Origin: Elusimicrobia bacterium GWA2_51_34 | Lineage (GTDB): Bacteria > Elusimicrobiota > Elusimicrobia > Elusimicrobiales > UBA9959 | Length of the DNA stretch: 64,000 nt | Assembly (NCBI GenBank): GCA_001799565.1 | Contig: MGTS01000037.1 | Location: forward strand, 1 to 64,000 | Direction: 5' to 3' | Shown here: positions 25,609 to 35,001 of the stretch, piece by piece | How positions within the stretch are numbered: the stretch's first letter is position 1 | Layout: each line of letters starts with the position of its first letter | Program-made: the position numbers and the translations under genes | The notes under the pieces: model-generated | Told to the model about the DNA's origin: nothing | What the model saw: the letters and a program-made list of their open reading frames with translations, nothing else | The model's database searches: none

Positions 25609-27736
25609 AATCCCTTGCCTCCCCCTCTTTTCTCCATGGATGCCAGAATTTTTTGGAATCCTCGTCCAGATCGTCCTTCACGGCGGGAGCGTTCATTCTG
25701 AAATTTATCAGAAAGTGAAAATCTCTGACACCGGGACGCAGGCGGACCGTCCACATTGTTTTAAAATCGTGGAAATCTTTATAAAGTATCACGCTTTTTT
25801 CAAAAAACGTTAACTCTGAAAATTTCATAAATCCGGCGGCCACGGCTTTAACGCGCATAGCGCCCTCAATACGCCACGAAGAGGACGCACGCGGTCTGAA
25901 ACCGAAGCCCTGGTTAAAAACATAAACATTGGGCTCCGAATTATAATTGGCGATACCGGAACGCGTATAGTTTATTAAATCCCCCACGTTTACCTGAGCC
26001 ACACAACTCTGGTTGCCCCGCGCGAACTGGTACGAATCCGCGAAAAATACTTCCAGACTCTTGGACGGGGAATAATAAAGCTCGGAAGTAAGCGGAGACA
26101 TACGCTGTGAAAAACTGTCAAAACCATAGATAGCTTTAAACGAGTCCCGCATATCATAAGAGGTCTGCGTTTTAATATAAAAATTGGAGCGCGGCATTAT
26201 GAAAAGGCTTGAACTTACAGAACTGGCCTCCTCGCCTTTATCGGGGGCTTTTAAGTCCGGATTCAGCCGGTTTACTTCCAGCCGGCGCTGGTATGAATAC
26301 CCAAGGTCCAACGCGCCCCAAAAACGGTCATAACGCATATTCACATTGGAACCGTAGCGGCCGATAAAGTGATCATCATTAACGGCTGAAGTGGCTATAA
26401 AAACCGACTGATTGTAAAAGATGGAAGGCGAGAGTATGACATTTTTGCTGAATGGCACCGATTTTGACATCGTCCAGGTTCCGGCTCCCTTGCGCTGATA
26501 GTAGGCAAGCCCCGGTTCCTTGGCGCTTTCAAAATATCCGGAGAATGAATTTAAAACCGGCAGGCGGCCCAGCTTAAAAGGCACGGTGTTGAAATCAAGT
26601 CTGGGCGCCGACTCACGATCTTTATGGAAGCTTTTCAAATCCGGGCTCTGCGCGTAATGTTCTGAAATGCTTAGACGCGTAGTGGTGTAATTGGACTGGC
26701 GGGTAAAGGCGATACTCGCCTGTTCGTCGGGGCTTATGGCAAACGGGTTGTTACGAAAAAAATCGTTATTAAACTGGGGATCGGACAGCAGGCGAAAAAA
26801 AGACTGGCTGTAATAGCGGGCGGGATCGCTTTCGCTGAAGCGGTTGAAACTGTGCCAATAACCGCCGTTAACGCCCCAGCGGTCGCCGCGCAGCGCCCCC
26901 GTCTCCCTTATGCGGTAAACGGACAGGTTGGAGATATTTTTCTCCGGCTTCCGGTAATCCACCTCGGCGCCGGTGCCGAAGCCCTTTTTCTCAAAATAAT
27001 CCAGAAAAAGCTTGCCGCGCACATTCGGGGTGAATTTGTAAACAAAATTAGACTTAATATAAAAACCGTTGCGGCCGTCGTAGCCGGGATGGAAACTGCT
27101 AGTGACCGGCGTGCCCTCGCCAAGAGGCCGGTAAAGCACCGGGAAATAAAGGAGCGGAATCGGTCCCAAAAAAAACACGTTGTTAAAAGCCAGAAAATAC
27201 CTGTTAGGCGCCATATAAAGGCGGCTGGCTCTTATGCGGTAGTGAGCCGGTTCCTCATCGCAGCTGGTAAGGCTGGCTTTCTTATAAAGGTAGCGACGGT
27301 TATTGAATTCTATGCGTCTGCCGCGGAAAATAAAATTTTTATACGCCTGGCGGCCGTCGGTAATAAAACCGGAATCGCTTCCGTAATCGAACATCCCGCT
27401 TTTGCCGTAAATGGTGGAGGAGTCGTCGTCAATTACAAAATCCCCTGGGAAAACAGCCGTGCGGCTTGCCATGTTAACGCTTATCTCCATGGCGCGTATT
27501 ACTTTAAGCAGCTTGCCGGCGGATGAAAATTCTTTAAGGTGAGCGTTGCCCTTAAGGTTTATTATCCTGGTGTATTCGTTAAACTGTCCATCATCAGCCG
27601 AGAAATTCATGTGATGCGCGCCGGTAGAGGAAGGCAGGTCATAAGCACGCGCCGGAGCGGAAAAACAGGACAGCAGCAGAAAATGAAAAATGAAAAATGA
27701 AAAATGAAAAACAGGGCTGGCGGATCTGCGCGTCAT
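25607..27736 (-). CDS. lptD: LPS-assembly outer-membrane protein LptD
   Basis: About 709 residues from the ATG at 27736. An OstA-type N-terminal beta-jellyroll (NFSADDGQFNE, LKGNAHLKE, GKSGMFDYGSDSGF) is followed by a barrel with the LptD-typical segment ASLTSCDEEPAHYRIRASR and FFLGPIPLLYFPVLYRP. LptD inserts lipopolysaccharide into the outer leaflet. A longer form from a TTG at 27832 would overlap the upstream kinase by 50 bases, so the ATG is preferred, although no ribosome site is evident at any start. The signal peptide (PVFHFSFFIFHF) is encoded by the arm of a word repeat. Confidence 0.9.
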   Translation of the reverse strand: MTRRSASPVFHFSFFIFHFLLLSCFSAPARAYDLPSSTGAHHMNFSADDGQFNEYTRIINLKGNAHLKEFSSAGKLLKVIRAMEISVNMASRTAVFPGDFVIDDDSSTIYGKSGMFDYGSDSGFITDGRQAYKNFIFRGRRIEFNNRRYLYKKASLTSCDEEPAHYRIRASRLYMAPNRYFLAFNNVFFLGPIPLLYFPVLYRPLGEGTPVTSSFHPGYDGRNGFYIKSNFVYKFTPNVRGKLFLDYFEKKGFGTGAEVDYRKPEKNISNLSVYRIRETGALRGDRWGVNGGYWHSFNRFSESDPARYYSQSFFRLLSDPQFNNDFFRNNPFAISPDEQASIAFTRQSNYTTTRLSISEHYAQSPDLKSFHKDRESAPRLDFNTVPFKLGRLPVLNSFSGYFESAKEPGLAYYQRKGAGTWTMSKSVPFSKNVILSPSIFYNQSVFIATSAVNDDHFIGRYGSNVNMRYDRFWGALDLGYSYQRRLEVNRLNPDLKAPDKGEEASSVSSSLFIMPRSNFYIKTQTSYDMRDSFKAIYGFDSFSQRMSPLTSELYYSPSKSLEVFFADSYQFARGNQSCVAQVNVGDLINYTRSGIANYNSEPNVYVFNQGFGFRPRASSSWRIEGAMRVKAVAAGFMKFSELTFFEKSVILYKDFHDFKTMWTVRLRPGVRDFHFLINFRMNAPAVKDDLDEDSKKFWHPWRKEGEARD

Positions 27737-27784
27737 GCGTTTCACATTTTGCATTTTACACTTTACATTTTGCACTTTGCATTT
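27680..27784. repeat. Heptamer hairpin across the lptD start
   Basis: Four ATGAAAA units lie at 27683-27710 inside the coding region, read as FHFSFFIFHF on the minus strand. Their inverted counterparts (cacattt, tgcattt, tacactt, tacattt, tgcactt, tgcattt) lie at 27743-27784, just upstream of the start. The lptD start codon is therefore in the loop of a potential mRNA hairpin. Confidence 0.8.
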
Positions 27785-28727
27785 ACTGCCGTGCTTTCTC
27801 AAGCCCGAACAGGGCCGCGCCGTAAACCCCAAGGTCGGCGTTTTTGGCGATCTTTATTTTCACCATTTTAAAGGGCGTCTTTATCTGCTGGGCGCTGAAG
27901 ACCGCTTTAAGCGCCGGCATGAAATGCCCGGCCGCCTTTGAAACCCCGCCCGTAAGCACCACACAATCGGGGTTAAGCAGGAGCAGCATATCTGCGAGTC
28001 CCCTGCCTAACGCGCCCCCCATTTCCGACCAGATAGCCGCCGCGGTTTTATGGCCCGCGTCGGCCGCCCTTCTAAGACATATAGTATTTAATTTTTCGCG
28101 GCCGGGAACGCCATATTTTTTAACAAATCTCCCGGCGTCCGGAATGCGGGCCGCGGCTTCCCGCATTATGGCGTAACTGCCGCAATAGGCCTCAAGGCAG
28201 CCGCGGCCGCCGCAATTACATTTGCGCCCGCCGGGAACTATTTTCATATGCCCGGCTTCGCCGGCAGAACCGGTGGCGCCGTGGTAAAGTCTGCCGCCAA
28301 CTATAAGCCCCGACCCTATGCCAGTGCCAAGCGTTATAGCCAGAACATTACCCTGAGCACGGTCCAATTCCAGAACATATGCCCCCCAAGCCGCCATATT
28401 GGCGTCATTTTCCACAAAACAGGCGAGCCCGGTCATTTTTTTTATAGGAGCGGCAACTTCCATACGGCTCCAGCCTAAATTGGGAGAAAAGCGTAACAGG
28501 CCTTTTTCCGGGTCAACATCGCCGGCTATGCCGACACCCACCGAAAAAAGTTTTTTGCCATATACGCCTTTGAATGCCTTTAACACGCCGCATAAACGGC
28601 GCATGAAAGCGGAGGGGCCCGATCCCGGTAGAGTATGGAACCTCTCTTCCCTTAAAAGCCCGCCGGATTTATCCAAAACCGCAAGTTTGGTGTTGGTACC
28701 GCCGATATCTATTCCTATGCCAAGCAT
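27783..28727 (-). CDS. ROK-family sugar kinase (glucokinase-like)
   Basis: 314 residues from the ATG at 28727, selected over a TTG at 28739 because GGAGG lies just upstream. ATP-binding GIDIGGTNTK at the N-terminus, the ROK zinc motif CNCGGRGCLEAYC, and AITLGTGIGSGLIVGG. Probably phosphorylates glucose or a related hexose/hexosamine. Its neighbours are folC and lptD, so there is no pathway clue from context. Confidence 0.9.
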   Translation of the reverse strand: MLGIGIDIGGTNTKLAVLDKSGGLLREERFHTLPGSGPSAFMRRLCGVLKAFKGVYGKKLFSVGVGIAGDVDPEKGLLRFSPNLGWSRMEVAAPIKKMTGLACFVENDANMAAWGAYVLELDRAQGNVLAITLGTGIGSGLIVGGRLYHGATGSAGEAGHMKIVPGGRKCNCGGRGCLEAYCGSYAIMREAAARIPDAGRFVKKYGVPGREKLNTICLRRAADAGHKTAAAIWSEMGGALGRGLADMLLLLNPDCVVLTGGVSKAAGHFMPALKAVFSAQQIKTPFKMVKIKIAKNADLGVYGAALFGLEKARQ

Positions 28728-28743
28728 GATATCCTCCAAGAAA

Positions 28744-28848
28744 GTCTGAGAGTCCGGGAGTCTGCGAGTCTAAGAGTCTGGGGAATGACTCCTTGACTCC
28801 TTGACTCCTTGACTCCTAGACTCCTAGACTCCTAGACTCCTAGACTTA
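28744..28848. repeat. 8-bp word hairpin overlapping the folC end
   Basis: The left arm (28744-28780) is a run of agtctgag/agtctaag words. The right arm is seven exact 8-bp repeats, gactcctt three times then gactccta four times, from 28787 to 28842. The right arm encodes the folC C-terminus SRSLGV and its stop codon. Same word as 2181-2303. Confidence 0.88.
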
Positions 28849-30119
28849 TCCCCTAGTATTTCCAGCGCCGCGCCGGCAAGGTAAAAAGAACCCAGCACAG
28901 CCGCTGTCCGGGCTTTTGACGCCGACAACAGGGCCGCTTCTATATTTTCCTGGACCTCAATTGAAGCGTCAGGCCTTAAACCGGAAAAAATATCAGCCAA
29001 TACGCAGGGGTCAACCGCGCGCGGAGAGCATGGCCTTGTAAAAATCACTTTTGACCCCGCCAGCGGAGAAAGAATTTTAAGTATGCTCCCGTAATCTTTG
29101 TCCTCAAGCGCGCCGATTACGAAAGCGGCCTTGAGTCCGGCAAAAGGCGAAGCCGCCCAGGTGCGCGCGAAAGCCTGCGCGGCCCCAGGGTTATGCGCCC
29201 CGTCAAGCACAAATACCGCCCGCCCAAAGGCAGGCCCGCTTGTAAGCGTCTGAAACCGGCCGGCGAGCCGCACTTTTTCAAAACCGGAGGCCGTGTGCGT
29301 TTTATTAACGGGCCAGCCCATACCGTTAAGTATTTCCAGGCCCTCATAAACCAGCGTGGCGTTTGAATTCTGCGGCGAACCCATAATACCGAAGGGATAA
29401 AGCTCCCCTGTTTTTTTACGAGTGAGCGTAATGGAATCGTTTTCCCAATTATAAGACTTTATTTCAAATTCCGGGGCAAAAAAATGCAGGGGCGAGTTTT
29501 TAAGCTCAGCCTCTTTCAGTATCGGAGCCATAGCCTCGGCGCGAAGGACCGGCGCGATGCATGAAACACCCTGCTTTATAATGCCCGCTTTCTGGAAAGC
29601 TACCGAGGATAAAGTATCGCCCAGATATTTTTTATGGTCGTAGTCCACCGAAGTTATAACGCACAGCTCCGGTTTTTTTATGACATTGGTGGCGTCAAAA
29701 CGCCCGCCTATGCCCGCTTCTACAACGGCAATATCAATTTTACTCCTTTCAAAATGAAGGAACGCCATGCAGGTCAGAAGCTCAAAAAAACCAAGCTCAG
29801 GTCCGGCCGCGTATACCTTCTCAAAAGCGGCGGCGAAACCGGCGCGGCTTATTTCCGCGCCGCACACCTGTATCCTCTCTGTCAGCCGGATAAGGTGCGG
29901 AGAAATAAATAAGCCCGTTTTTAGCCCGGCCGAGCGGATGGCGACTTCAAAAACAGCGCACACCGAACCCTTGCCGTTGGTGCCGGTAACATGAATGGTC
30001 TTTATTTTGTCCTGCGGGTTGCCAAGCCTCTCAAGGCAGGCCAGAACGCCCCCAAGGTCGTCTTTTTTAACAACGCTGGGCCTTTCCAATAAAATTTTTT
30101 CAGCTTCCTCAAAAGTCAT
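28824..30119 (-). CDS. folC: Folylpolyglutamate / dihydrofolate synthase
   Basis: About 431 residues. Mur-ligase-type ATP-binding site GTNGKGS near residue 45 and DGAHNPGAAQAF in the C-terminal domain. Adds glutamate to (dihydro)folate. Whether it has both activities cannot be told from sequence. The ATG at 30119 is preferred to a TTG at 30134. The last residues are encoded by 8-bp repeat units, so the true ancestral end was probably slightly upstream. Confidence 0.93.
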   Translation of the reverse strand: MTFEEAEKILLERPSVVKKDDLGGVLACLERLGNPQDKIKTIHVTGTNGKGSVCAVFEVAIRSAGLKTGLFISPHLIRLTERIQVCGAEISRAGFAAAFEKVYAAGPELGFFELLTCMAFLHFERSKIDIAVVEAGIGGRFDATNVIKKPELCVITSVDYDHKKYLGDTLSSVAFQKAGIIKQGVSCIAPVLRAEAMAPILKEAELKNSPLHFFAPEFEIKSYNWENDSITLTRKKTGELYPFGIMGSPQNSNATLVYEGLEILNGMGWPVNKTHTASGFEKVRLAGRFQTLTSGPAFGRAVFVLDGAHNPGAAQAFARTWAASPFAGLKAAFVIGALEDKDYGSILKILSPLAGSKVIFTRPCSPRAVDPCVLADIFSGLRPDASIEVQENIEAALLSASKARTAAVLGSFYLAGAALEILGDKSRSLGV

Positions 30120-30129
30120 TCTTTTGCTC

Positions 30130-30250
30130 TGCAATTTATTGCCATAAGCTTTTTAAGGAGTTCCTTATAAACCTATAGCCTATGGCTTAACGCTTATGGC
30201 AATAGCCGTATCGAAAATATGGCGGGAGCGGCGCCCTTACGGCTTATGGC
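30130..30250. repeat. Intergenic word hairpin (GCCATAAGC) with shared core
   Basis: Words gccataagc and gcttatggc flank a TTTTAAGGAGTTCCTTATAA centre (30151-30170). Bases 30141-30218 match 46611-46688 with four differences, including the tail aatagccgtatcgaaaat. Lies between folC and murA. Confidence 0.88.
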
Positions 30251-30255
30251 AAGTT

Positions 30256-31512
30256 TTAATTTTTTACCCTCTCTATATCCGCTCCAAGGCGCCTCAGTTT
30301 ATCTTCAAATTTCTCATAACCACGGTCTATGTGATAAATCCGCCGCACCAGCGTCTTACCGCCGGCCACAAGAGCCGCTATCACTAGCGCCGCGCCCGCG
30401 CGCAGATCCGAAGCCATTACCGGTGCGCCTAAAAGAGTTTCAACACCCTGTATACGCGCCTTTTTGCCCGCCACGGAAATGTCCGCTCCCAAGCGGCCAA
30501 GCTCCGCCGCGTGCATGAACCTGTTTTCAAAAATACGCTCATTTACGGAACATAAACCCCTGGCCCTGGACATAAAAGCCATCCAGGGGGCCTGCAGATC
30601 GGTTGGAAACCCCGGGTACGGCCTGGTTATAATACTGACCGGTCTGGGCCTTGAGCCTGAAGAATTTATTCCTATGGCGTCCTTAAACACCGACACTTCA
30701 ACGCCTGCCAGACGTAAATGCCTGGTAAGCGCGTCCACGGTTTTCGGGATAACTCCGGACAAGCGCACTCTGCCGCCCGCCGCGGCGCAGGCAAGCATAA
30801 AAGTTCCGGTTTCAATGCGGTCGGCCATCACAGAGTGCTTAAAACCTTTAAGGCGCGCAGTGCCGGCCACCTCAATAGTGGCTGTGCCTTCTCCCTTTAT
30901 ACGCGCTCCCATTTTTTTAAGCACGGCGGCAAGGTCGGCTATTTCCGGCTCTCTGGCGCAGTTTTCAAGCACGGTCCGGCCTTCTATGAGAGCGGCGCAC
31001 ATCATAAGGTTTTCTGTGGCGCCTACGCTGGGAAAACGGAATTTAACGCGCGCCGCTTTAAGTTTTTTGGCGGTAAGCACCACATTTCCCTTCTCCCGTG
31101 ATATTTCAGCTCCCAGTTTTTTAAACGCCTGCAGGTGTATGTCTATGGGCCGCAGCCCTATTGAGCAGCCGCCCGGAAGAGAAAATACGGTTTTTTTGAA
31201 CCGCGCGAGCAGAGGCCCCGCCACCAGCATGGAAGCGCGCATTTTTCTTACCAGGTCGTAGGGCGCGTGAAGCTTCAGCGGTCCCCGCTCCTCGGCCACG
31301 AAATCGCCATAACCGAAAAAGCAGTTTTTTCCGAGGTAATTCAGCAGTTCAAAAGTGGAACGAATATCCCTGAGCTCAGGCACATTTGTTATTTCACAAC
31401 GTTCTCCGGTAAGCAGAGTTGCCGCGAGTATCGGCAGCACCGCGTTTTTTGAGCCGCTTATTTTTATTTCGCCGTTAAGCTGTTTCCCGCCGCGAATTAT
31501 AAAATTATCCAT
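30256..31512 (-). CDS. murA: UDP-N-acetylglucosamine 1-carboxyvinyltransferase
   Basis: 418 residues, the standard length. First committed step of peptidoglycan synthesis, transferring enolpyruvate from PEP to UDP-GlcNAc. N-terminal GGKQLNGEIKISGSKNAVLP and the active-site loop LPGGCSIGLRP, with the Cys that fosfomycin alkylates. PTDLQAPWMAF and RIFENRFMHAAEL are also conserved. Downstream of rpmE-prfA-prmC on the same strand. Confidence 0.97.
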   Translation of the reverse strand: MDNFIIRGGKQLNGEIKISGSKNAVLPILAATLLTGERCEITNVPELRDIRSTFELLNYLGKNCFFGYGDFVAEERGPLKLHAPYDLVRKMRASMLVAGPLLARFKKTVFSLPGGCSIGLRPIDIHLQAFKKLGAEISREKGNVVLTAKKLKAARVKFRFPSVGATENLMMCAALIEGRTVLENCAREPEIADLAAVLKKMGARIKGEGTATIEVAGTARLKGFKHSVMADRIETGTFMLACAAAGGRVRLSGVIPKTVDALTRHLRLAGVEVSVFKDAIGINSSGSRPRPVSIITRPYPGFPTDLQAPWMAFMSRARGLCSVNERIFENRFMHAAELGRLGADISVAGKKARIQGVETLLGAPVMASDLRAGAALVIAALVAGGKTLVRRIYHIDRGYEKFEDKLRRLGADIERVKN

Positions 31513-31540
31513 AGTTTTTTTCCATTTATTATTAGGAAGT

Positions 31541-31652
31541 ATATAGTAGACAGTATGTAGTATGTAGGGGGTACAGAGTAAAAACGACTAGCAGGCTCAC
31601 CGCATTAACTCTGCCCCTACCTACTGCATACTACCTACTATCTACTATCCTC
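31541..31652. repeat. Intergenic heptamer hairpin (GTAGTAT word)
   Basis: Left units atagtag, acagtat, gtagtat and gtagggg (31543-31570); right units ctacctactgc, atactac, ctactat and ctactat (31617-31648). Lies between prmC and murA. Confidence 0.85.
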
Positions 31653-31655
31653 ACC

Positions 31656-32543
31656 CTATCCCCATGTCCTCCCGTAAATAAAACGCTGTTTGCCGCTGAA
31701 ATCTTTCAGGGCCCGGCTCCCGCTCCAAAACCGGCCATAAAAAAGGCCGGCCAGATCTTTCCACTGCCCGGCGCCGGTTTCAATAAAAAGCTCTCCGCCC
31801 TTCTCAAGCGAGCGCGGAGCTTCTTTTATCAGCCGCCGTATAATTTTAAGTCCGTCGCCCCCCCCGTCAAGAGCGAGCCGCGGCTCAAAGCGCACCTCCA
31901 CCTGCAGGCCGGCCAGCGCCGCCGTGGGAATATAGGGCGGATTTGCCGCTATAATATGGTACTTACCCGGCACGGCGCCAAGGCTGTCCGCTTTTAAAAA
32001 ATTAACCCTGCCGGAAAGGCCCAGAAGCGCGGCGTTTTCACGCGCGCGTTTAAGCGCCCGCGCTGAAATATCCACCGCCGTAATTTTAAGCTCCGGAAAA
32101 CGCGCAGCTAACGCCAGCGCGATGGCGCCTGAGCCGGTGCCGAAATCAAGCAGAGACACAGCCTTTCCCCTCTGGTTCCGGCGTTTTTTAAGGCTTGAGC
32201 AAACCAACTCCACCAGTTCCTCGGTTTCGGGCCGCGGCACCAGCACGCCCTTGTCCACCTTAAGCCTCAAACCGCAGAAATTCTGTTCGCCGATTATATA
32301 GGCGAGCGGCAGGCCGCGCACTTTCAAATCCAGGTTTTTTTTAAAAATCTGTCGCGCCGCGGACGGAATTTCCATGCCGCGCCGCGCCAGAAGATCCAGG
32401 CGCCCTATGCCCAGGGCGGAAGCCAAAAGCCACTGGGCGTTAAGAGCCGCTTCCTCTATGCCGTTTTCCTCAAGACGAGCGGCAGCCTCTTCAAGCAGGC
32501 CGCGGCCTGTCCGGGTGGCGGGGTCAGTCTTCGCTTTGGTCAT
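31656..32543 (-). CDS. prmC: Release-factor glutamine methyltransferase
   Basis: 295 residues. Methylates the Gln of the GGQ motif of class I release factors. SAM-binding [14 protein letters not shown], catalytic NPPY (in [10 protein letters not shown]), and the helical N-terminal domain. Its start lies inside the 3' end of prfA (20-base overlap), indicating translational coupling with its substrate gene. Confidence 0.96.
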   Translation of the reverse strand: MTKAKTDPATRTGRGLLEEAAARLEENGIEEAALNAQWLLASALGIGRLDLLARRGMEIPSAARQIFKKNLDLKVRGLPLAYIIGEQNFCGLRLKVDKGVLVPRPETEELVELVCSSLKKRRNQRGKAVSLLDFGTGSGAIALALAARFPELKITAVDISARALKRARENAALLGLSGRVNFLKADSLGAVPGKYHIIAANPPYIPTAALAGLQVEVRFEPRLALDGGGDGLKIIRRLIKEAPRSLEKGGELFIETGAGQWKDLAGLFYGRFWSGSRALKDFSGKQRFIYGRTWG

Positions 32544-33597
32544 CGCCGGGTTTCCTAAAACTATCCGCTTTCAGCCTTATTTCCTCAAGCATTTCCCTGA
32601 TATTTCCGTCTAAAAGCTCGTCAAGGTTATACAAAGATAACTGCGCGCGGTGGTCGGTCACGCGGCTTTGGGAAAAATTATAGGTGCGTATTTTTTCAGA
32701 GCGATCACCCGTGCCCACCTGCTTTTTGCGCTCTCCCGCCTGAGACTCGGCCTGGGACTCTTCTGAAAAGCGCGCCAGCTTGGCTAACATAAGCTGCATG
32801 GCCTTCTCGCGGTTCTGGCCCTGCGACCGTTCCTGCTGGCACTGGGTAACCGTGCCGGTGGGCAGATGGGTCAGGCGCACGGCCGTTTCAACCTTATTCA
32901 CATTCTGGCCGCCGGCCCCGCCGGAGCGGTAGGTATCCATTTTTAAATCTTTCGGGTCTATTTTTATTTCCACCGCGTCTATTTCAGGCATCAAAGCCAC
33001 GGTAACGGTTGAGGTGTGCACCCGGCCCGAAGCCTCGGTCCGGGGAACCCTCTGCACGCGATGCACGCCGCCCTCATACTTAAGCCAGGAGTATACTTCC
33101 TGTCCCGAAACATAGAGGACCGCGTTTTTTATGCCTTTAAGGCCGGTGTAGTTTAAGTCTCTTATTTCCACCTTCCAGCCCATGAGTTGGGCGAATTTAG
33201 TGTACATCCGCAGCATGTCCGCGGCGAAAAGCGCGGATTCGTCTCCGCCCACTCCCGCCCTAATTTCAAGAAAAACATTTTTCGCGTCCGAAGGATCGGG
33301 GGGAAGTATAAGTAATTTAAGCTTCTTATCAAGCCCGGCCGCGCGGTTTTTAAGCTTTTCATATTCCGCCGCAGCCATGGCCGCCAGTTCGGGGTCCTGG
33401 TCCGACATCATTTTTCGCGCGCCTTCGGCGTCTCCGCGCGCTTTTTCAAGTTCAGCCGAAGTTTCAAGCACGTTTTTTAAATAAGAATGCCGCCTGGACA
33501 GCGCCTCAATATCTTTCGGCACAAGCCCCCCCGAGGCCAGCCTGTCCTCAACCTGAGAAAATTCCTCTTTTATTTTTTTAAGCTCTTCATCATTCAT
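32524..33597 (-). CDS. prfA: Peptide chain release factor 1
   Basis: 357 residues. Recognises UAA/UAG and triggers peptide release. GGQ motif in [14 protein letters not shown]. The codon-recognition tripeptide appears as PRT in [14 protein letters not shown], in place of the common PAT or PVT but still of the PxT form of RF1. Coiled-coil N-terminal domain. Follows rpmE and overlaps prmC. Confidence 0.96.
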   Translation of the reverse strand: MNDEELKKIKEEFSQVEDRLASGGLVPKDIEALSRRHSYLKNVLETSAELEKARGDAEGARKMMSDQDPELAAMAAAEYEKLKNRAAGLDKKLKLLILPPDPSDAKNVFLEIRAGVGGDESALFAADMLRMYTKFAQLMGWKVEIRDLNYTGLKGIKNAVLYVSGQEVYSWLKYEGGVHRVQRVPRTEASGRVHTSTVTVALMPEIDAVEIKIDPKDLKMDTYRSGGAGGQNVNKVETAVRLTHLPTGTVTQCQQERSQGQNREKAMQLMLAKLARFSEESQAESQAGERKKQVGTGDRSEKIRTYNFSQSRVTDHRAQLSLYNLDELLDGNIREMLEEIRLKADSFRKPGDDQSED

Positions 33598-33683
33598 AAG
33601 GAAGAGATTCCAGCGATAAAGAAAAACGATTACAGTGATATAACACAGAAGTTAAAATAAAACAATCAAACTATTTCAGCAGA

Positions 33684-33707
33684 AGGGTCTGCTTTTTAGC
33701 GGACCCT
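33684..33707. other. Small hairpin between prfA and rpmE
   Basis: AGGGTCTGC and GCGGACCCT pair with one G-T wobble around TTTTTA. It may be a processing stem or part of the leader of prfA. Confidence 0.5.
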
Positions 33708-33713
33708 AAATAA

Positions 33714-33749
33714 AAGGCAGGCGCTTCAAGATATGAAAACGCCTGCCTT
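33714..33749 (-). terminator. Rho-independent terminator of rpmE
   Basis: A 10-bp stem AAGGCAGGCG with its complement around a 16-base loop. On the minus strand it is followed by TTTTATTTA. Placed 15 bases after the rpmE stop; partial read-through would feed prfA. Confidence 0.8.
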
Positions 33750-33763
33750 AAATGTGGAAGCAG

Positions 33764-34123
33764 CTACTTTGTTTCCGGTTTTTTCTCCACAGCGGGAGCC
33801 TTTTCAGTTTTGGCAAAGGTCTTCTTGGGTGTGGAGGAAAGGACTCTTTGCGTCTTGGCGCCGTGCTTGGGCGCCACGGAGGATTTCACGACCTTTTTGG
33901 GCTTGCGCACTACCATTTTTCCGCCAGTGGACGCGAATTTTTTCTTAAATTTCTCCACGCGGCCTGCAGTGTCAAGCAGTTTCTGTTTGCCGGTATAAAA
34001 AGGATGGCAGGCGGAGCAGATTTCAACCTTGATGGACGGTTTAATGGAGCGGGTTTTAAAAGTGTTGCCGCATACGCAAACTACTTCGCAAAGATTATAG
34101 TTAGGATGGATACCGATTTTCAT
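33764..34123 (-). CDS. rpmE: 50S ribosomal protein L31 with basic C-terminal extension
   Basis: 119 residues; ordinary L31 is about 70. The core is MKIGIHPNY with zinc ligands CVCG and [10 protein letters not shown], so it is the C+ (zinc-binding) type. An Ala/Lys/Pro-rich tail of about 45 residues follows, likely disordered and rRNA-facing. AAGGAAAATAA precedes the ATG. Adjacent prfA is a frequent neighbour. Confidence 0.95.
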   Translation of the reverse strand: MKIGIHPNYNLCEVVCVCGNTFKTRSIKPSIKVEICSACHPFYTGKQKLLDTAGRVEKFKKKFASTGGKMVVRKPKKVVKSSVAPKHGAKTQRVLSSTPKKTFAKTEKAPAVEKKPETK

Positions 34124-34162
34124 AAGTTATTTTCCTTAAAAATAAGGTCTTTCTGTCTTTAA

Positions 34163-34171
34163 ATTATATCA
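34163..34171 (-). promoter_or_regulatory. Extended -10 promoter element for rpmE
   Basis: TGATATAAT on the minus strand is a TGnTATAAT extended -10, about 40 bases before the rpmE start codon. No good -35 hexamer is seen, which is usual for extended -10 promoters. Confidence 0.6.
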
Positions 34172-34310
34172 TATTGCAAAAGTCGCCGGACGCGCGAAAG
34201 AAAATGCGGGGAGCGGGTAGATAGTCGTACTCCGCGGCTAGGCGTGGGGACAGAAACGGGAACCGGCGCCGGACAGGCGGTTTTTAAAATTTTTTTTAAG
34301 CGTTATGTGC
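34172..34310. other. Intergenic stretch at island border
   Basis: No gene, hairpin or repeat is evident. This is the border between the housekeeping run and the accessory island that begins with the HTH gene remnant. Confidence 0.5.
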
Positions 34311-34317
34311 TGGATGT

Positions 34318-34589
34318 TGCCAAGTTTCAGCGCACCAGGTGCCTTTCTAGCGCAGATATATTTCAATAGCTTTAGCTTTTAACTTTGGATCCGCACGTTG
34401 TATAGGCGGCACACTGTTTTTAATTATATTTTCATTTTTCACCCATATATAAAAGTTATTACGCGACAAGCCATAGGTTTTGCAAAAAGCGGAAAGCGAA
34501 ACGCCCCGGACTTTTTCTTTAGCCCAGGTTCCCAAATAAAGCTTGCGCTGATTAGCTTTGATTGTTTTCCTTTCTTCACTTTTTGTCAT
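34318..34589 (-). pseudogene. HTH protein, copy 1, broken by a TAG
   Basis: The open part is 80 residues (34347-34589) and closely parallels the intact copy at 39105-39464: GVSLSAFCKTYGLSRNNFYIW is a helix-turn-helix of the kind found in transposase OrfA proteins. It stops at a TAG where the intact copy has a TAT (Tyr). Beyond the TAG the homologous codons KGTWCAET can still be read before similarity ends near 34318. So this copy is a truncated, probably dead duplicate. Confidence 0.8.
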
Positions 34590-34613
34590 ATTTTTCGACC
34601 TTTTCTGGTTGTG

Positions 34614-34997
34614 TCATCTTTTAAATACACTCCACATAATATATCCTGAAACAAATCCAATTGGCACTGCGGCCAATTGATATGTAGGCAAATATATCAT
34701 TGCAAGGCCAGCGGTTGAAGAGTTTGGAATATAAAATATTTGCAGAATAACGATAATATCAAGAAGCAGGATTAAAATTCCAGATAGTGTTAATCCATAG
34801 ATATAAGCGCCATTTGGTCTTTCCTTCGCACGAAGCATATAAACCTCAAACAACATTACCAAAGATAGATATGGAGCAAATCGAAGAAATAAATCAAAAT
34901 ATTCTCTTTGCGATAACAAAAAACACCCCCCATGAATGCTCACCCAGATAAATGCTATTAGTAGTGTCGCTCTAATTATTTTGGTCTGCTTTTGCAT
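34614..34997 (-). CDS. Four-helix membrane protein, probable toxin immunity protein
   Basis: 127 residues with four predicted membrane helices (about 9-28, 40-55, 68-92, 100-123) and few charged residues. It starts four bases after the stop of the phospholipase-like toxin tip at 35002-35331, with AAAGGA before its ATG. Immediate pairing with a toxin is the basis for calling it immunity. AT-richer than the neighbouring housekeeping genes, as is usual for such cassettes. A protein with a similar C-terminal topology is encoded at 39457-39945. Confidence 0.65.
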   Translation of the reverse strand: MQKQTKIIRATLLIAFIWVSIHGGCFLLSQREYFDLFLRFAPYLSLVMLFEVYMLRAKERPNGAYIYGLTLSGILILLLDIIVILQIFYIPNSSTAGLAMIYLPTYQLAAVPIGFVSGYIMWSVFKR

Positions 34998-35001
34998 ATC
35001 A

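Noticed and set aside
25607-27832. LptD starting at a TTG at 27832
   Set aside because: It would overlap the upstream kinase by 50 bases and put a repeat-coded charged stretch before the signal peptide.
28787-28842. Seven 8-bp repeats as a phase-variable microsatellite controlling folC
   Set aside because: The repeats are at the extreme 3' end of the gene, so slippage would change only a few C-terminal residues.
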